This document shows, piece after piece, positions 14,482 to 22,208 of a DNA stretch of 35,386 bases. The notes beneath the pieces are model-generated. The model did no database searches and was not told where the DNA came from. It saw only the letters and a list, made by a program, of their open reading frames with translations. This stretch comes from an uncultured Oscillospiraceae bacterium (GTDB taxonomy: Bacteria > Bacillota > Clostridia > Oscillospirales > Oscillospiraceae). The number at the start of each line of letters is the position of its first letter. The first letter of the stretch is position 1. Both the position numbers and the translations under genes were made by a program. The stretch covers positions 1 to 35,386 of the forward strand of contig CAKTNW010000018.1 in the NCBI GenBank assembly GCA_934589145.1, read 5' to 3'.

Positions 14482-15225
14482 TCAGTCCAGGCGCTCGTAG
14501 TAATCGTAGTCGCCGGTAACGCCCCAGTACATACCGTTTTCACCGGCTGTTGCAATGAGGTAGGAGACATCGTCAAACTGCTCGGAGTCGGCGGCGAAGT
14601 GTCCCTGCGCCTCATCCACCACGCGGAGCAGACCGCTGTCGATGGCGGTCCGGGTGTCGCCCTGCTGGTCGTACAGCACCCAATCGCCGACAACGCCGAT
14701 GATGATCACGCTGTCCTCCGTTTCGTCGCCATCCAGATACCAGGTGCCCTCAAAGCCCAGGTGATCGGCGCCCTCGTCAGCGAAGTCCGACACCTGGGAT
14801 TCCTCCGGCTGGAACACATAGCTCTCGGTGTCCGCGTCCCAGAACCACACCATCAGCACCTGCTGGCCGTCCAGCTCGAACAGCATGGCCACGTCGCCGT
14901 TGCCGTCGCCGTCCCGGTCAGCAAAGTCGATGCTCCGGAACTCCTCCCAGGGGTCGCCCTGCAGGGTGATGGGATAGTCCACATAGTCGTACAGAGTCTG
15001 GGTCTCATCGTCCAGATAGAAGTCGGCGCTGTCGTTGTTGATGCACACCAGCACCTCGGTATCCTCACCGTTGCGGGTGATGCTGCCGTAGTCACGGACG
15101 ATGCCGCTCACGCGCCAGTCGTCGCCCACCATGTCGTTGGGATCCTCATTCTGATCGCCGCCGCAGGCGGCCAGGCTCAGGCACAGCGCCAGAGCCAGCA
15201 TAAGGGCGAAAAGCTTTTTCATCAT
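14482..15225 (-). CDS. lipoprotein 2 of the tandem set, 247 aa
   Basis: Signal MMKKLFALMLALALCLSLAAC with lipobox L-A-A-C (Cys21). The mature protein is acidic and contains 'SIDFADRDGDGNGDVAMLFELDGQQVLMVWFWDADTESYVF', which looks like an FG-GAP/VCBS-type calcium-binding repeat, and 'GFEGTWYLDGDETEDSVIIIGVVGDWVLYDQQGD'. The latter segment aligns by eye with 'ALAGAWYLDADAAAESIIEIDEYGNWSLSERPGGD' in lipoprotein 3, and both end in 'MYWG..(G/N)DY.Y', so the two are paralogues. The function is unknown. Confidence 0.8.
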   Translation of the reverse strand: MMKKLFALMLALALCLSLAACGGDQNEDPNDMVGDDWRVSGIVRDYGSITRNGEDTEVLVCINNDSADFYLDDETQTLYDYVDYPITLQGDPWEEFRSIDFADRDGDGNGDVAMLFELDGQQVLMVWFWDADTESYVFQPEESQVSDFADEGADHLGFEGTWYLDGDETEDSVIIIGVVGDWVLYDQQGDTRTAIDSGLLRVVDEAQGHFAADSEQFDDVSYLIATAGENGMYWGVTGDYDYYERLD

Positions 15226-15244
15226 ATCTTCCTCTCCTTGTCCG

Positions 15245-15982
15245 TCACGCCATCTTCTGATAGTAGTCGTTCTCGCCGCCCCAGTACATCACGTCGTCGC
15301 CGATGACGGTCATGTCGTAAACCACGCCGTCAAACGTGGTGGAAGCGGCATAATACTGCCCCTCGCCGTCGGGGTTGACCTCCAGCGTGCCGCAGTCCAC
15401 CTCGGTGGGATCGCCGTCGCCGCCGGGACGCTCGGACAGGGACCAGTTGCCGTACTCGTCGATCTCAATGATGCTTTCGGCAGCGGCATCGGCATCCAGG
15501 TACCAGGCGCCCGCCAGGGCGGCATAGTCGCCGGCGGCGCTGTCACCATCGCCGCCGTCAACGGCGCTGACATAGACGAAGCTGCCGAAGGAATCCACGT
15601 TGAGGGTGCCGTCATCGTCCATCCAACTGTGGTGGGCCACGCCGTCATGCTCATTATAGAAGTAGTCGGCGCTGTATTCCTGCGCCATCTGGATGTAGCC
15701 GCTGGCGGCCAGCTCCTCGTTGACATCGTACAGGGCGAAGCGCATCTCGTCGCCGTCGTCGTTCAGGGCTACCACCATCTGGCTGCCGTCCTCGCCGGAC
15801 CAGATGCCCTTATACATGCTGTAGTCCACCAACTGCTGGGTGTCCTTCACCATGCCCTCGAAGGAATCCGGAGGCGTAACAGATTCATCACCGCCGTTGT
15901 CATCGGTGCCGCCGCAGGCGGCCAGGCTCAGGCACAGCACCAGGGCCAGCATCAGAGCCAGATACTTTTTCCAAATTTTCAT
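15245..15982 (-). CDS. lipoprotein 3 of the tandem set, 245 aa
   Basis: Signal MKIWKKYLALMLALVLCLSLAAC with lipobox L-A-A-C (Cys23), then GGTDDNGGDES. The mature part is acidic: 'YKGIWSGEDGSQMVVALNDDGDEMRFALYD', 'GAWYLDADAAAESIIEIDEYGNWSLSE', ending 'VMYWGGENDYYQKMA'. 'W..EDGSQ..V' here and 'WQGDDGSQLLLDISTSSYTF' in lipoprotein 1 also correspond, so the three probably descend from one gene. A GGAGAG site precedes the ATG. It lies 30 nt after the DUF2442 gene. Confidence 0.8.
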   Translation of the reverse strand: MKIWKKYLALMLALVLCLSLAACGGTDDNGGDESVTPPDSFEGMVKDTQQLVDYSMYKGIWSGEDGSQMVVALNDDGDEMRFALYDVNEELAASGYIQMAQEYSADYFYNEHDGVAHHSWMDDDGTLNVDSFGSFVYVSAVDGGDGDSAAGDYAALAGAWYLDADAAAESIIEIDEYGNWSLSERPGGDGDPTEVDCGTLEVNPDGEGQYYAASTTFDGVVYDMTVIGDDVMYWGGENDYYQKMA

Positions 15983-16012
15983 GTTTTGTTCTCTCCTTCA
16001 GTCGTTTTTTCA

Positions 16013-16252
16013 TCAATGTGCCTGCTCCGCCATGGCAAACAGCTCATCGTGGCTCAGTTCCACGTTGCCGAAGCGGACAAAAATGCCGTTGGTCACGGCG
16101 CTGTTCCACAACTGTGGGTCAGTCAGGGGACGGAAACGAAGCTTATCCAGATAGGGCTTCATATCCAAAAGCAATCGGCTGCCGGACACAAAATCAACCT
16201 GCAGAACGTAATCCGCCAGGGGTGATACGGCTGATATATATTTCCGGTTCAA
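16013..16252 (-). CDS. DUF2442-family protein
   Basis: A 79-residue protein matching DUF2442: 'SAVSPLADYVLQVDFVSGSRLLLDMKPYLDKLRFRPLTDPQLWNSAVTNGIFVRFGN-VELSHDELF'. Members are often found next to DUF4160 in toxin-antitoxin-like pairs, but here no such partner exists. The start is TTG at 16252, chosen because AAAGGAGG lies about 7 nt upstream and no ATG fits. It opens the leftward cluster of lipoproteins and DUF3137 proteins. Confidence 0.8.
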   Translation of the reverse strand: MNRKYISAVSPLADYVLQVDFVSGSRLLLDMKPYLDKLRFRPLTDPQLWNSAVTNGIFVRFGNVELSHDELFAMAEQAH

Positions 16253-16294
16253 GTGCGTTCCTCCTTTCCCGCAATGTCCTCTCTGAGGTATAAA

Positions 16295-16327
16295 AGATCC
16301 ACTGTACCAACATTGTACAGTGGATCT
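16295..16327 (-). terminator. 13-bp perfect inverted repeat downstream of the LuxR gene (terminator or operator)
   Basis: AGATCCACTGTAC (16295-16307) and GTACAGTGGATCT (16315-16327) are perfectly complementary around a 7-nt loop. On the minus strand the stem is followed by TTTTAT, so it reads as a terminator of the LuxR gene. It lies in the 99 nt between that gene and the DUF2442 operon, so it could also be an operator. Confidence 0.6.
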
Positions 16328-16351
16328 GTTCCGATTCCTATTAACCTCTGG

Positions 16352-18829
16352 TTAACTCTTTGCCAGCTCCGCCAGACGGCGGCGCTTGGTACGGGTATCA
16401 CCCTCGATGCCCAGCTTGGCATAGAGCTGGTTGACATACTGCTTGATGCTGCCCTCGGAGAGATAGAGCTTTTCGGCGATCTCCCGGTTGGTGAGCCGCT
16501 GGGCGATCAGGGCGGCGATCTCCCGCTCACGGTCGGTCAGCAGGGCAAAGGCGGCGGGAGCGGCCATCCGGCTGCGGCGTGCCTCGGCGGCTTCGCCCTG
16601 CGCGATGATCTGTGCCGTAAGTCCGCCGGCGGCGGAAGTATTGGCCAGCAGCGGCGCGAGATAGCGGTAGTTCTCCACGAAGGGCATCACAAGGCCGTCC
16701 GGCGCGGCGTCGGCCAGCGCCTGGGCCAGCAGGGCGGCGGCCTCCTCGCGCTTGCCCAGCCTCTCGTAGGCGGCGGCCATCTGGAGACGGATGTGCAGCG
16801 CCACAAGGCCGTAGTGCATCCCCTGGCACAGGGTCAGCAGCCCCTCGCCCCAGGCGATCACCTTGGCGTAAGCGCCCTGGGCCAGATACACCTGGTTTTC
16901 GATCAGCTCCATCATGGGCTTGCCCGGCGCCAGGAAATTGACGGTGTGCAGGGCATGGGCGCGGAACACCTCGGGGATCTTCTCCGATTCACCCAGCAGG
17001 GCGTAATAGTAGGCGCAGGTGGCGGCCAGAATATTCAGCCAGTCCACGTTGTGCTGCTGCAGCAGTACCGTCCGGCGCTGGGCGAAGGTGTACCGGGGCA
17101 TAAAGTCCGTATGGAGGGACAGCCGCCAGGCCAGAAAGTCGCAGCACAGGGCCATGTTCATCTGGCCGTTGCCCTCAATGTTGGAATAGGCGCTCTCCAG
17201 CGCGATCTGGGCGTCGTCGAAGCGGCCGTGCAGAAAGGCGGCCTCTGCCCGCATGATCCGTTCCGCGCCCTGGCCGTGGCCGTTGGTGATCTTATAGTAG
17301 TGTGGCATGCACTCGTCCATCTCGGCCAGCTCCTTATCCAGATGGCCCGGCTCACGGTGGAACATCATCAGCACCGACGGGGAGCCGAAGGTCCAGCCGC
17401 CCTCGTTGCGGATGCTGATGGCGGGGCGGGACATCTGCGCGCTGGCGCTGCGGTGCAGGCGGCTCATGGCGCTGATGTCATTATAGCACAGGAAGCTCAT
17501 GATCAGGTCGCATTCGCCCAGCAGGTTGCCCCGCTCGCTGTCCGGCATGTCGGGGTGCTCCTCGATGGAGGTCAGCAGCAGGGCCTTCAGCTCCATCATT
17601 TTGGGGATCTGCCGCCAGGTGAACATGCGGCGCATCAGCACCAGCAGCGCAAAGGGGTGCTCCTTCAGTACGGCGACGGGGCACTGCTCCAGGAAGGTCA
17701 GCACGTCCTCCGGCTTCAGGGACGCCATCAGGATACCGGCGTCCCGCTCCACCACACGCAGGATCGCGTCGCAGCTGCCGCTCTTCCGATAGGTGCTCAG
17801 GGCGTGGAGGTATTGCCCGTGCGCCTCGTACCACGCGCCGTAGCGGTCGTGGTAAAGCTTCTGCTTTTCCGACGGCAGCCGGGCAAAGAACCGCTCGGCA
17901 CAGTCCTTCATCATATGGTGGAAGCGGTAGGAAACGCCGTCCGGCAGCCGCCGCACGAAGGCGTTCTGCTCCGTCAGCATGGTCAGCAGCCCGGCGGTGT
18001 CCTCATTTTCCGTGATGGCCTGGGCCATCTCCACAGTGAACTCGTCGGCAAGGCCCATGACCGCCAGGAATTCCTGCTGCCGGGCAGGGAGGGGGTCGAT
18101 CATGGCGGCGGAGAACATGGAGTAGATATCCGAGTTCCGCCCCGGCAGCTGGCCGTACTCGGACAGGGCGCAGAGATTCAGATAGACGGCGGAGAACCAT
18201 CCCTCACTGGAATAGAGGAGAGATTCCACCTGGCCGTCATCCAGGTCGGTGCCGCAGCGATGGGCATAGATGGACAGCTCGGTATGGTTCAGGCGGAGCT
18301 GCTCCACGCCCACCTGATACACCCTGCCGCCCAGACGCAGCAGCGTCTCGCCGGGCAGAAAGCGGTCGCGGCTGGCGACGATCAGATGGGCATTCTCCGG
18401 CAGGCGGTTGGCCAGCGTACCGATGAAATTGGCGATGCGGCCATCTGTCAGCAGATGGAAGTCGTCAATGAAGATGTAGCGGGAGCACTGGCCGGACAGG
18501 ATATGGCACAGGTCGTCCGTCAGCAGACTGGCCCCGGCGGGGTCGGAGGGGCAGTCGTAGTCCCGCAGCAGGTCGAACCCCGCCCGGGCAAAGGCGTCCT
18601 GCACGCTCTTCCAGAAGATGGAGACGTTGTCAGAGTAGACGCTGATGCGGATCACCTGGATGGGCTCCGCCTTGGCCCGCTCTCCCAGATACCAGTTGAC
18701 CGCCGTGGTCTTGCCGTAGCCCATGGGCCCCACCACGGTGGTCAGCGCGCAGCGGGAAATGGGCCGCAGGCACTCCTGCAGCCGCTCGGATATGTAGATG
18801 GTATTCAGATGCCATTTTTGCTTTGCCAT
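16352..18829 (-). CDS. MalT-type LuxR-family transcriptional regulator
   Basis: An 825-residue regulator of the MalT/LAL type (signal-transduction ATPase). The N-terminal P-loop G-P-M-G-Y-G-K-T is at residues 34-41, followed by 'YIFIDDFHLLTDG' (Walker B) and 'HLIVASRD' (sensor). A long helical TPR-like middle comes next, and a C-terminal LuxR helix-turn-helix: 'LTDREREIAALIAQRLTNREIAEKLYLSEGSIKQYVNQLYAKLGI'. Such proteins bind an inducer through the middle domain, oligomerise with ATP and activate sigma-70 promoters. The ATG at 18829 follows an AGGAG site. It lies directly upstream of the co-oriented DUF2442/lipoprotein/DUF3137 operon, the obvious candidate target. Confidence 0.92.
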   Translation of the reverse strand: MAKQKWHLNTIYISERLQECLRPISRCALTTVVGPMGYGKTTAVNWYLGERAKAEPIQVIRISVYSDNVSIFWKSVQDAFARAGFDLLRDYDCPSDPAGASLLTDDLCHILSGQCSRYIFIDDFHLLTDGRIANFIGTLANRLPENAHLIVASRDRFLPGETLLRLGGRVYQVGVEQLRLNHTELSIYAHRCGTDLDDGQVESLLYSSEGWFSAVYLNLCALSEYGQLPGRNSDIYSMFSAAMIDPLPARQQEFLAVMGLADEFTVEMAQAITENEDTAGLLTMLTEQNAFVRRLPDGVSYRFHHMMKDCAERFFARLPSEKQKLYHDRYGAWYEAHGQYLHALSTYRKSGSCDAILRVVERDAGILMASLKPEDVLTFLEQCPVAVLKEHPFALLVLMRRMFTWRQIPKMMELKALLLTSIEEHPDMPDSERGNLLGECDLIMSFLCYNDISAMSRLHRSASAQMSRPAISIRNEGGWTFGSPSVLMMFHREPGHLDKELAEMDECMPHYYKITNGHGQGAERIMRAEAAFLHGRFDDAQIALESAYSNIEGNGQMNMALCCDFLAWRLSLHTDFMPRYTFAQRRTVLLQQHNVDWLNILAATCAYYYALLGESEKIPEVFRAHALHTVNFLAPGKPMMELIENQVYLAQGAYAKVIAWGEGLLTLCQGMHYGLVALHIRLQMAAAYERLGKREEAAALLAQALADAAPDGLVMPFVENYRYLAPLLANTSAAGGLTAQIIAQGEAAEARRSRMAAPAAFALLTDREREIAALIAQRLTNREIAEKLYLSEGSIKQYVNQLYAKLGIEGDTRTKRRRLAELAKS

Positions 18830-18863
18830 AGTGCGCTCCTGCCATATTTTGTATATTTTATTT

Positions 18864-18892
18864 ATTATAGCACAAGCGGCGGAGCAGGTCAA
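18864..18892 (-). promoter_or_regulatory. promoter of the LuxR gene
   Basis: On the minus strand TTGACC (18892-18887), a 17-nt spacer and TATAAT (18869-18864), followed by an AT-rich leader of about 30 nt. Confidence 0.75.
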
Positions 18893-18896
18893 ATCG

Positions 18897-18938
18897 CACA
18901 GGTGGGGCGGGGAGCATACGCTCCCCGCCCCACCTGTG
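18897..18938. terminator. 19-bp perfect GC-rich hairpin after the RNHCP gene
   Basis: The arms 18897-18915 and 18920-18938 are perfectly complementary around ATAC. It lies 11 nt after the RNHCP stop codon and 4 nt before the LuxR -35 box. It has no U-run, so termination may be incomplete or the hairpin may protect the mRNA end. Confidence 0.65.
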
Positions 18939-18949
18939 TCCGTTGGCTG

Positions 18950-19375
18950 CTATTTCAACCGGCCGTCGCCTGCCATAAGGGCCGTCATCTCCTCAATGCG
19001 CTCCAGCGGGAAGGGGGGCTCACACAGGGGCTTCATGGCGATGGACATGAGCTTCATGGGGTTATCGTCCGCCGCCACCCGGTTGGAGCTGAGTGCGCCG
19101 CAGCGCTTGCAGCGGTGGATGATGGCCCACTCGCCGCCCTTGCGCACCCAGACCGAGATGGGCTCCATGATGCCGCCGCAGTCGCTCTCACGGTCGCCCG
19201 GTTCGATGTCCACATGGAGGCTGCTGAGGCAGTTGGGGCAGTGGTTGCGGTGGTCGCTTCCTGCGTTTTCCGGCGTGCAGAGCCTGCTGCAGACCTTGCA
19301 GGTGAAGGCGTCATGGCAGGCATGGGTCTTATAGTAGCCTTTTTCAAAGGTTTTGCGTTTGTTTTCGCGGTTCAT
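18950..19375 (-). CDS. RNHCP-domain protein
   Basis: A 141-residue zinc-binding protein with the family signature RNHCPNCLSS at about residue 43. Further Cys pairs occur at FTCKVCSRLC near the N-terminus and in IIHRCKRCGALSSNR, giving the usual several-knuckle pattern of RNHCP proteins. It contains 'DCGGIMEPISVWVRKGGEWAIIHRC' and ends 'PFPLERIEEMTALMAGDGRL'. The biochemical role of RNHCP proteins is not established. The ATG follows AGGAGGAG. The leader (19376-19579) contains interlocked inverted repeats and a possible 12-residue peptide, which suggest translational control. Confidence 0.88.
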   Translation of the reverse strand: MNRENKRKTFEKGYYKTHACHDAFTCKVCSRLCTPENAGSDHRNHCPNCLSSLHVDIEPGDRESDCGGIMEPISVWVRKGGEWAIIHRCKRCGALSSNRVAADDNPMKLMSIAMKPLCEPPFPLERIEEMTALMAGDGRLK

Positions 19376-19579
19376 TTTTACTCCTCCTGAAGATATGTGT
19401 CCGATCTTCCGGGAGGAATGGCGTGTGAATCAGATTTGCCAGACCTCCCGGTCAGGCCACACGCTCCAGTGACATGGTGCTCAGTTTCAAAAATTTCTCC
19501 TTACTTTTCTTTGATATATTCAGCGGCGTCAAGGTGACGCACTTTACTGACAAAATGATAGATGTTCCGGGCTGCTATT
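19376..19579 (-). promoter_or_regulatory. structured leader of the RNHCP gene
   Basis: Read on the minus strand: a possible ribosome site AAGGAG, then a 12-codon frame from TTG (19490) to TGA (19452). Two interlocked repeats follow: CACACGC (19458-19464, plus-strand sense) with GCGTGTG (19421-19427), and CCTCCCGG (19444-19451) with CCGGGAGG (19409-19416). Then a hairpin GAAGAT/ATCTTC (19389-19409) ends just before the Shine-Dalgarno. A further small hairpin GCGTCA/TGACGC (19526-19540) may end the DUF998 transcript. No clear promoter was found in this interval. Confidence 0.45.
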
Positions 19580-20209
19580 TCAAGCCTCCGCCGCGTCGCC
19601 GCAGAACAGGTGAAGGCCCAGCGCCGCGTTGAAGCCGGTGGCGGCAAAGACGCTGAAGCGCTCCACCACGCCGAAGTACGCGGCAGGCACCAGCTTCATG
19701 CCCACCGCGCCCACCAGCATCATGCCGAGAGCAATGGCGGCGCAGACGCCGTAGGAACGGCAGCGGCGATCCCGCACGCCTGCGGCGATGATGAGCGACA
19801 GCGACACGATGGACAGCAGCACCACCGCGGCGGTCACCGCCATGTGCATCACATCCTGAAACGCCCCGGCATAGCCGCTGTCCGAGAGGGGGAACATGCG
19901 GTAGCCGATGGCGGAGATCCACTCCATGACGGCAAAGAGATAGATGCCAGTGCGCAGGAGCCTAGTTTTCCGTCCCTGGATGCCGATGCAGACTACCGTG
20001 GCGCAGACCACCTCGCAGGCGTTATACAAGGCGCTGAGCTGGTTCCACAGCGCCAGGGACGGCGCGTTGGCGGCGCTCAAGTCGCTGACGGCCTGCGCCA
20101 TCCAGTTGTAGCCGGGATAGGCCAGCGGCGCGAATACCACCGCCGCCGTATACGATAGAAAGCTGACGATACCCAGTAGGCCCAGCTTCTGCACCAGAGT
20201 TTTCTTCAT
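19580..20209 (-). CDS. DUF998 membrane protein
   Basis: A 209-residue integral membrane protein with about six helices (LGLLGIVSFLSYTAAVVFAPL; YNACEVVCATVVCIGI; TGIYLFAVMEWISAIGYRMFP; MHMAVTAAVVLLSIVSLSLII; YGVCAAIALGMMLVGAVGM; FNAALGLHLFC). 'YNWMAQAVSDLSAANAPS' near helix 1 and 'YRMFPLSDSG....FQDVMHM' are hallmarks of DUF998 proteins. The family's function is unknown. It starts at MKKTLVQKLG at 20209, preceded by AAGGAA, 17 nt after the TetR gene; the two form an operon. Confidence 0.85.
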   Translation of the reverse strand: MKKTLVQKLGLLGIVSFLSYTAAVVFAPLAYPGYNWMAQAVSDLSAANAPSLALWNQLSALYNACEVVCATVVCIGIQGRKTRLLRTGIYLFAVMEWISAIGYRMFPLSDSGYAGAFQDVMHMAVTAAVVLLSIVSLSLIIAAGVRDRRCRSYGVCAAIALGMMLVGAVGMKLVPAAYFGVVERFSVFAATGFNAALGLHLFCGDAAEA

Positions 20210-20226
20210 ACAGGTTCCTTCTTTGA

Positions 20227-20868
20227 TCAGATCGTTCCGCCGCTGGCGTTTTCGTGAAAAAGGCGGAAGAAGAGCCGGACATGGGATTCCAGCCTCATGA
20301 GACATTCCGCCTCCTTTTCCGGCTGGCGGTCGCAGATGCCCAGCAGCGTGATGACAGGCGCGATATACATCATGGCCATGGTATCGGGATCCTCGGCGCG
20401 CAGCTCGCCGGAGGCGATCAGGCTGCGGAAGATCCCGGCGTGATAGGCCACCATCCGCTCCACATACCGCCGGGAGTACAGTGCGGACAGCTCCGGCGAG
20501 CGGAACTGCTCGATGGTCATCATCCGGCGGAAGCGGCTGACAGTCTCATTGTGGAGGGAGTACTCGAATATCTGCCGCACCTTTTCAAACAGCGCGTCCT
20601 CGGTGATCTCCGTGAATACCGGGATATCCTGGGCGACATCCTGCACATGGATGTCGATCCGGTCGGTGTCCCGCTGGTATTGAAGGGCGGTCTCCTCCAC
20701 GATGGCGTCAAAGATCGCCTGCTTGCTGGGGAAGTGGTTGTAAAGGGAAGGCGCTTTAATGCCAACGGATTTGGCGATCTCACCCACGCTGACGGCGTCA
20801 TATCCCCGGGTGGAGAACAGCTCCAGCGCCTTTTCTATGATCCTTTTTCTGGTGTCCTCCTGCTTCAT
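20227..20868 (-). CDS. TetR/AcrR-family repressor
   Basis: A 213-residue TetR-family regulator. The N-terminal helix-turn-helix is 'TRKRIIEKALELFSTRGYDAVSVGEIAKSVGIKAPSLYNHFPSKQAIFDAIV'; the C-terminal helical part would bind a ligand and dimerise. The ATG at 20868 is chosen because it begins the HTH, with GGAGG just upstream; an in-frame ATG at 20892 overlaps the operator-like palindrome and is unlikely. It is cotranscribed with the DUF998 membrane protein, which is the likely regulated target, and its promoter carries a palindrome where it could repress itself. Confidence 0.9.
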   Translation of the reverse strand: MKQEDTRKRIIEKALELFSTRGYDAVSVGEIAKSVGIKAPSLYNHFPSKQAIFDAIVEETALQYQRDTDRIDIHVQDVAQDIPVFTEITEDALFEKVRQIFEYSLHNETVSRFRRMMTIEQFRSPELSALYSRRYVERMVAYHAGIFRSLIASGELRAEDPDTMAMMYIAPVITLLGICDRQPEKEAECLMRLESHVRLFFRLFHENASGGTI

Positions 20869-20885
20869 GACGCCTCCACAACTAA

Positions 20886-20931
20886 CTAACATTTGTTAGC
20901 TACATTATAGCAATGATTTTGCGCTTGTCAA
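20886..20931 (-). promoter_or_regulatory. TetR promoter with operator-like palindrome
   Basis: On the minus strand TTGACA (20931-20926), a 16-nt spacer and TATAAT (20909-20904). Just downstream, over the expected start of transcription, is CTAACA-TT-TGTTAG (20886-20899), a perfect palindrome suited to autorepression by the TetR protein. Confidence 0.75.
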
Positions 20932-20952
20932 GAGCCGGGCGCGAAAAAAGTG

Positions 20953-20981
20953 TTTTCATCCGGACGGTGGTATGATAAAAT
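20953..20981 (+). promoter_or_regulatory. promoter of the aldo/keto reductase gene
   Basis: TTTTCA (20953-20958), a 17-nt spacer and TAAAAT (20976-20981), divergent from the TetR promoter. Confidence 0.5.
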
Positions 20982-21031
20982 AGGGGAGAGTGAGAGTAAC
21001 AGCAACTTTTGAGAAGAAGGAGCGTTTGACA

Positions 21032-22150
21032 ATGGATCAGATCAAGAAGAATTTCGGCTTTGGTTTTATGCGCCTGCCCATGCAGGACAAAGAGGTGGAC
21101 ATCGAGCAGACCAGCCGCATGGTGGACGCGTTTCTGGAGGCGGGCTTCAACTACTTCGACACCGCCCACGGCTATCTGGACGGGAAGAGCGAAAAGGCGC
21201 TGAAGCCCTGCCTGACCAGCCGCTATCCCCGTGACCGGTACATCCTGACCGACAAGCTGACCAACTTCTATTTCAAAAAGGAGGAGGACATCCGCCCCTT
21301 CTTTGAGAGCCAGTTGGAGGCCTGCGGCGTGGACTACTTCGACTTCTACCTGATGCATGCCCAGAGTGCGGAGATCTTCAAGCACTTCAAGAGCTGCCGG
21401 GCCTATGAGACGGCCTTCGCCCTGAAGGAGGAGGGAAAGGTGCGCCATGTGGGCATCTCCTTCCACGACCGGGCGGAGGTGCTGGAGCAGATCCTGACGG
21501 AGTATCCCCAGATCGAGGTGGTGCAGCTCCAGTTCAACTATCTGGACTATGACGATCCCGCGGTGCAGAGCCGCAAGTGCTATGAGGTGTGCCGGAAGTA
21601 CAATAAGCCGGTGATCGTGATGGAGCCGGTGAAGGGCGGCAATCTGGCCCGGCTGCCGGAGGAGGCCAAGGCCGTGCTGGACGAGCTCCGGGGCGGCAGT
21701 CCCGCCAGCTACGCCATCCGCTTTGCGGCGGGCTTTCCCGGCATCATGATGGTGCTGTCCGGCATGAGCGACATGCAGCAGATGCGGGACAATATCAGCT
21801 TTATGCAGGACTTCCAGCCGCTGAACGAGCGGGAGCTGGCCGCAGTGGGGAAGGTGCAGGAGATCTTCCGGGGCATGAACCTGATCCCCTGTACCGCGTG
21901 CCGGTACTGCGTGGCCGGGTGCCCGGCCCACATCTCCATCCCGGATCTGTTCGCCACCATGAACACCAAGCAGCTCTATCACGACTGGAACGCCGACTAC
22001 TACTATCACGAGGTACACGCACGCTCCGGACACAAGGCGTCCGACTGCGTGAAGTGCGGCCGGTGTGAGGAAGCATGTCCCCAGCATCTGCCCATCCGCC
22101 AGCTCTTGATGGATGTGGCGGAGGAGTTCGAGAAGAAGCCGGAGGCGTAA
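21032..22150 (+). CDS. aldo/keto reductase with C-terminal 4Fe-4S domain
   Basis: A 372-residue protein. Residues 1-275 form an aldo/keto reductase barrel with the catalytic tetrad Asp43, Tyr48 (FDTAHGYLDGKSEK), Lys75 (ILTDKL) and His109 (FYLMHAQS). The C-terminal 90 residues carry two CxxCxxxCP clusters (CTACRYCVAGCP and CVKCGRCEEACP), so it is a ferredoxin-linked AKR of the type common in anaerobes. The exact substrate is unknown. The ATG at 21032 follows AAGGAG at about 9 nt; 14 upstream in-frame codons are unlike the family. It is monocistronic with its own promoter and terminator. Confidence 0.93.
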   Translation: MDQIKKNFGFGFMRLPMQDKEVDIEQTSRMVDAFLEAGFNYFDTAHGYLDGKSEKALKPCLTSRYPRDRYILTDKLTNFYFKKEEDIRPFFESQLEACGVDYFDFYLMHAQSAEIFKHFKSCRAYETAFALKEEGKVRHVGISFHDRAEVLEQILTEYPQIEVVQLQFNYLDYDDPAVQSRKCYEVCRKYNKPVIVMEPVKGGNLARLPEEAKAVLDELRGGSPASYAIRFAAGFPGIMMVLSGMSDMQQMRDNISFMQDFQPLNERELAAVGKVQEIFRGMNLIPCTACRYCVAGCPAHISIPDLFATMNTKQLYHDWNADYYYHEVHARSGHKASDCVKCGRCEEACPQHLPIRQLLMDVAEEFEKKPEA

Positions 22151-22159
22151 CACATATAA

Positions 22160-22195
22160 AAAATATCCGCATGCCATACGACATGCGGATATTTT
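22160..22195. terminator. bidirectional terminator
   Basis: A 14-bp perfect stem (22160-22173 with 22182-22195) with A/T-rich ends; it serves the reductase gene and the convergent small membrane protein gene. Confidence 0.85.
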
Positions 22196-22208
22196 CGGGG
22201 CAAAATAC

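Noticed and set aside
16295..16327. An attC-like or phage attachment site
   Set aside because: The stem is perfect and followed by a T-run on the minus strand, which a terminator explains; no integrase is nearby.
16253..19390. A plus-strand open frame of 1045 codons opposite the LuxR and RNHCP genes
   Set aside because: It is antisense to two well-supported genes, rich in His/Gln/Gly/Val as expected from the reverse strand of GC-rich coding DNA, and has no recognisable domain.
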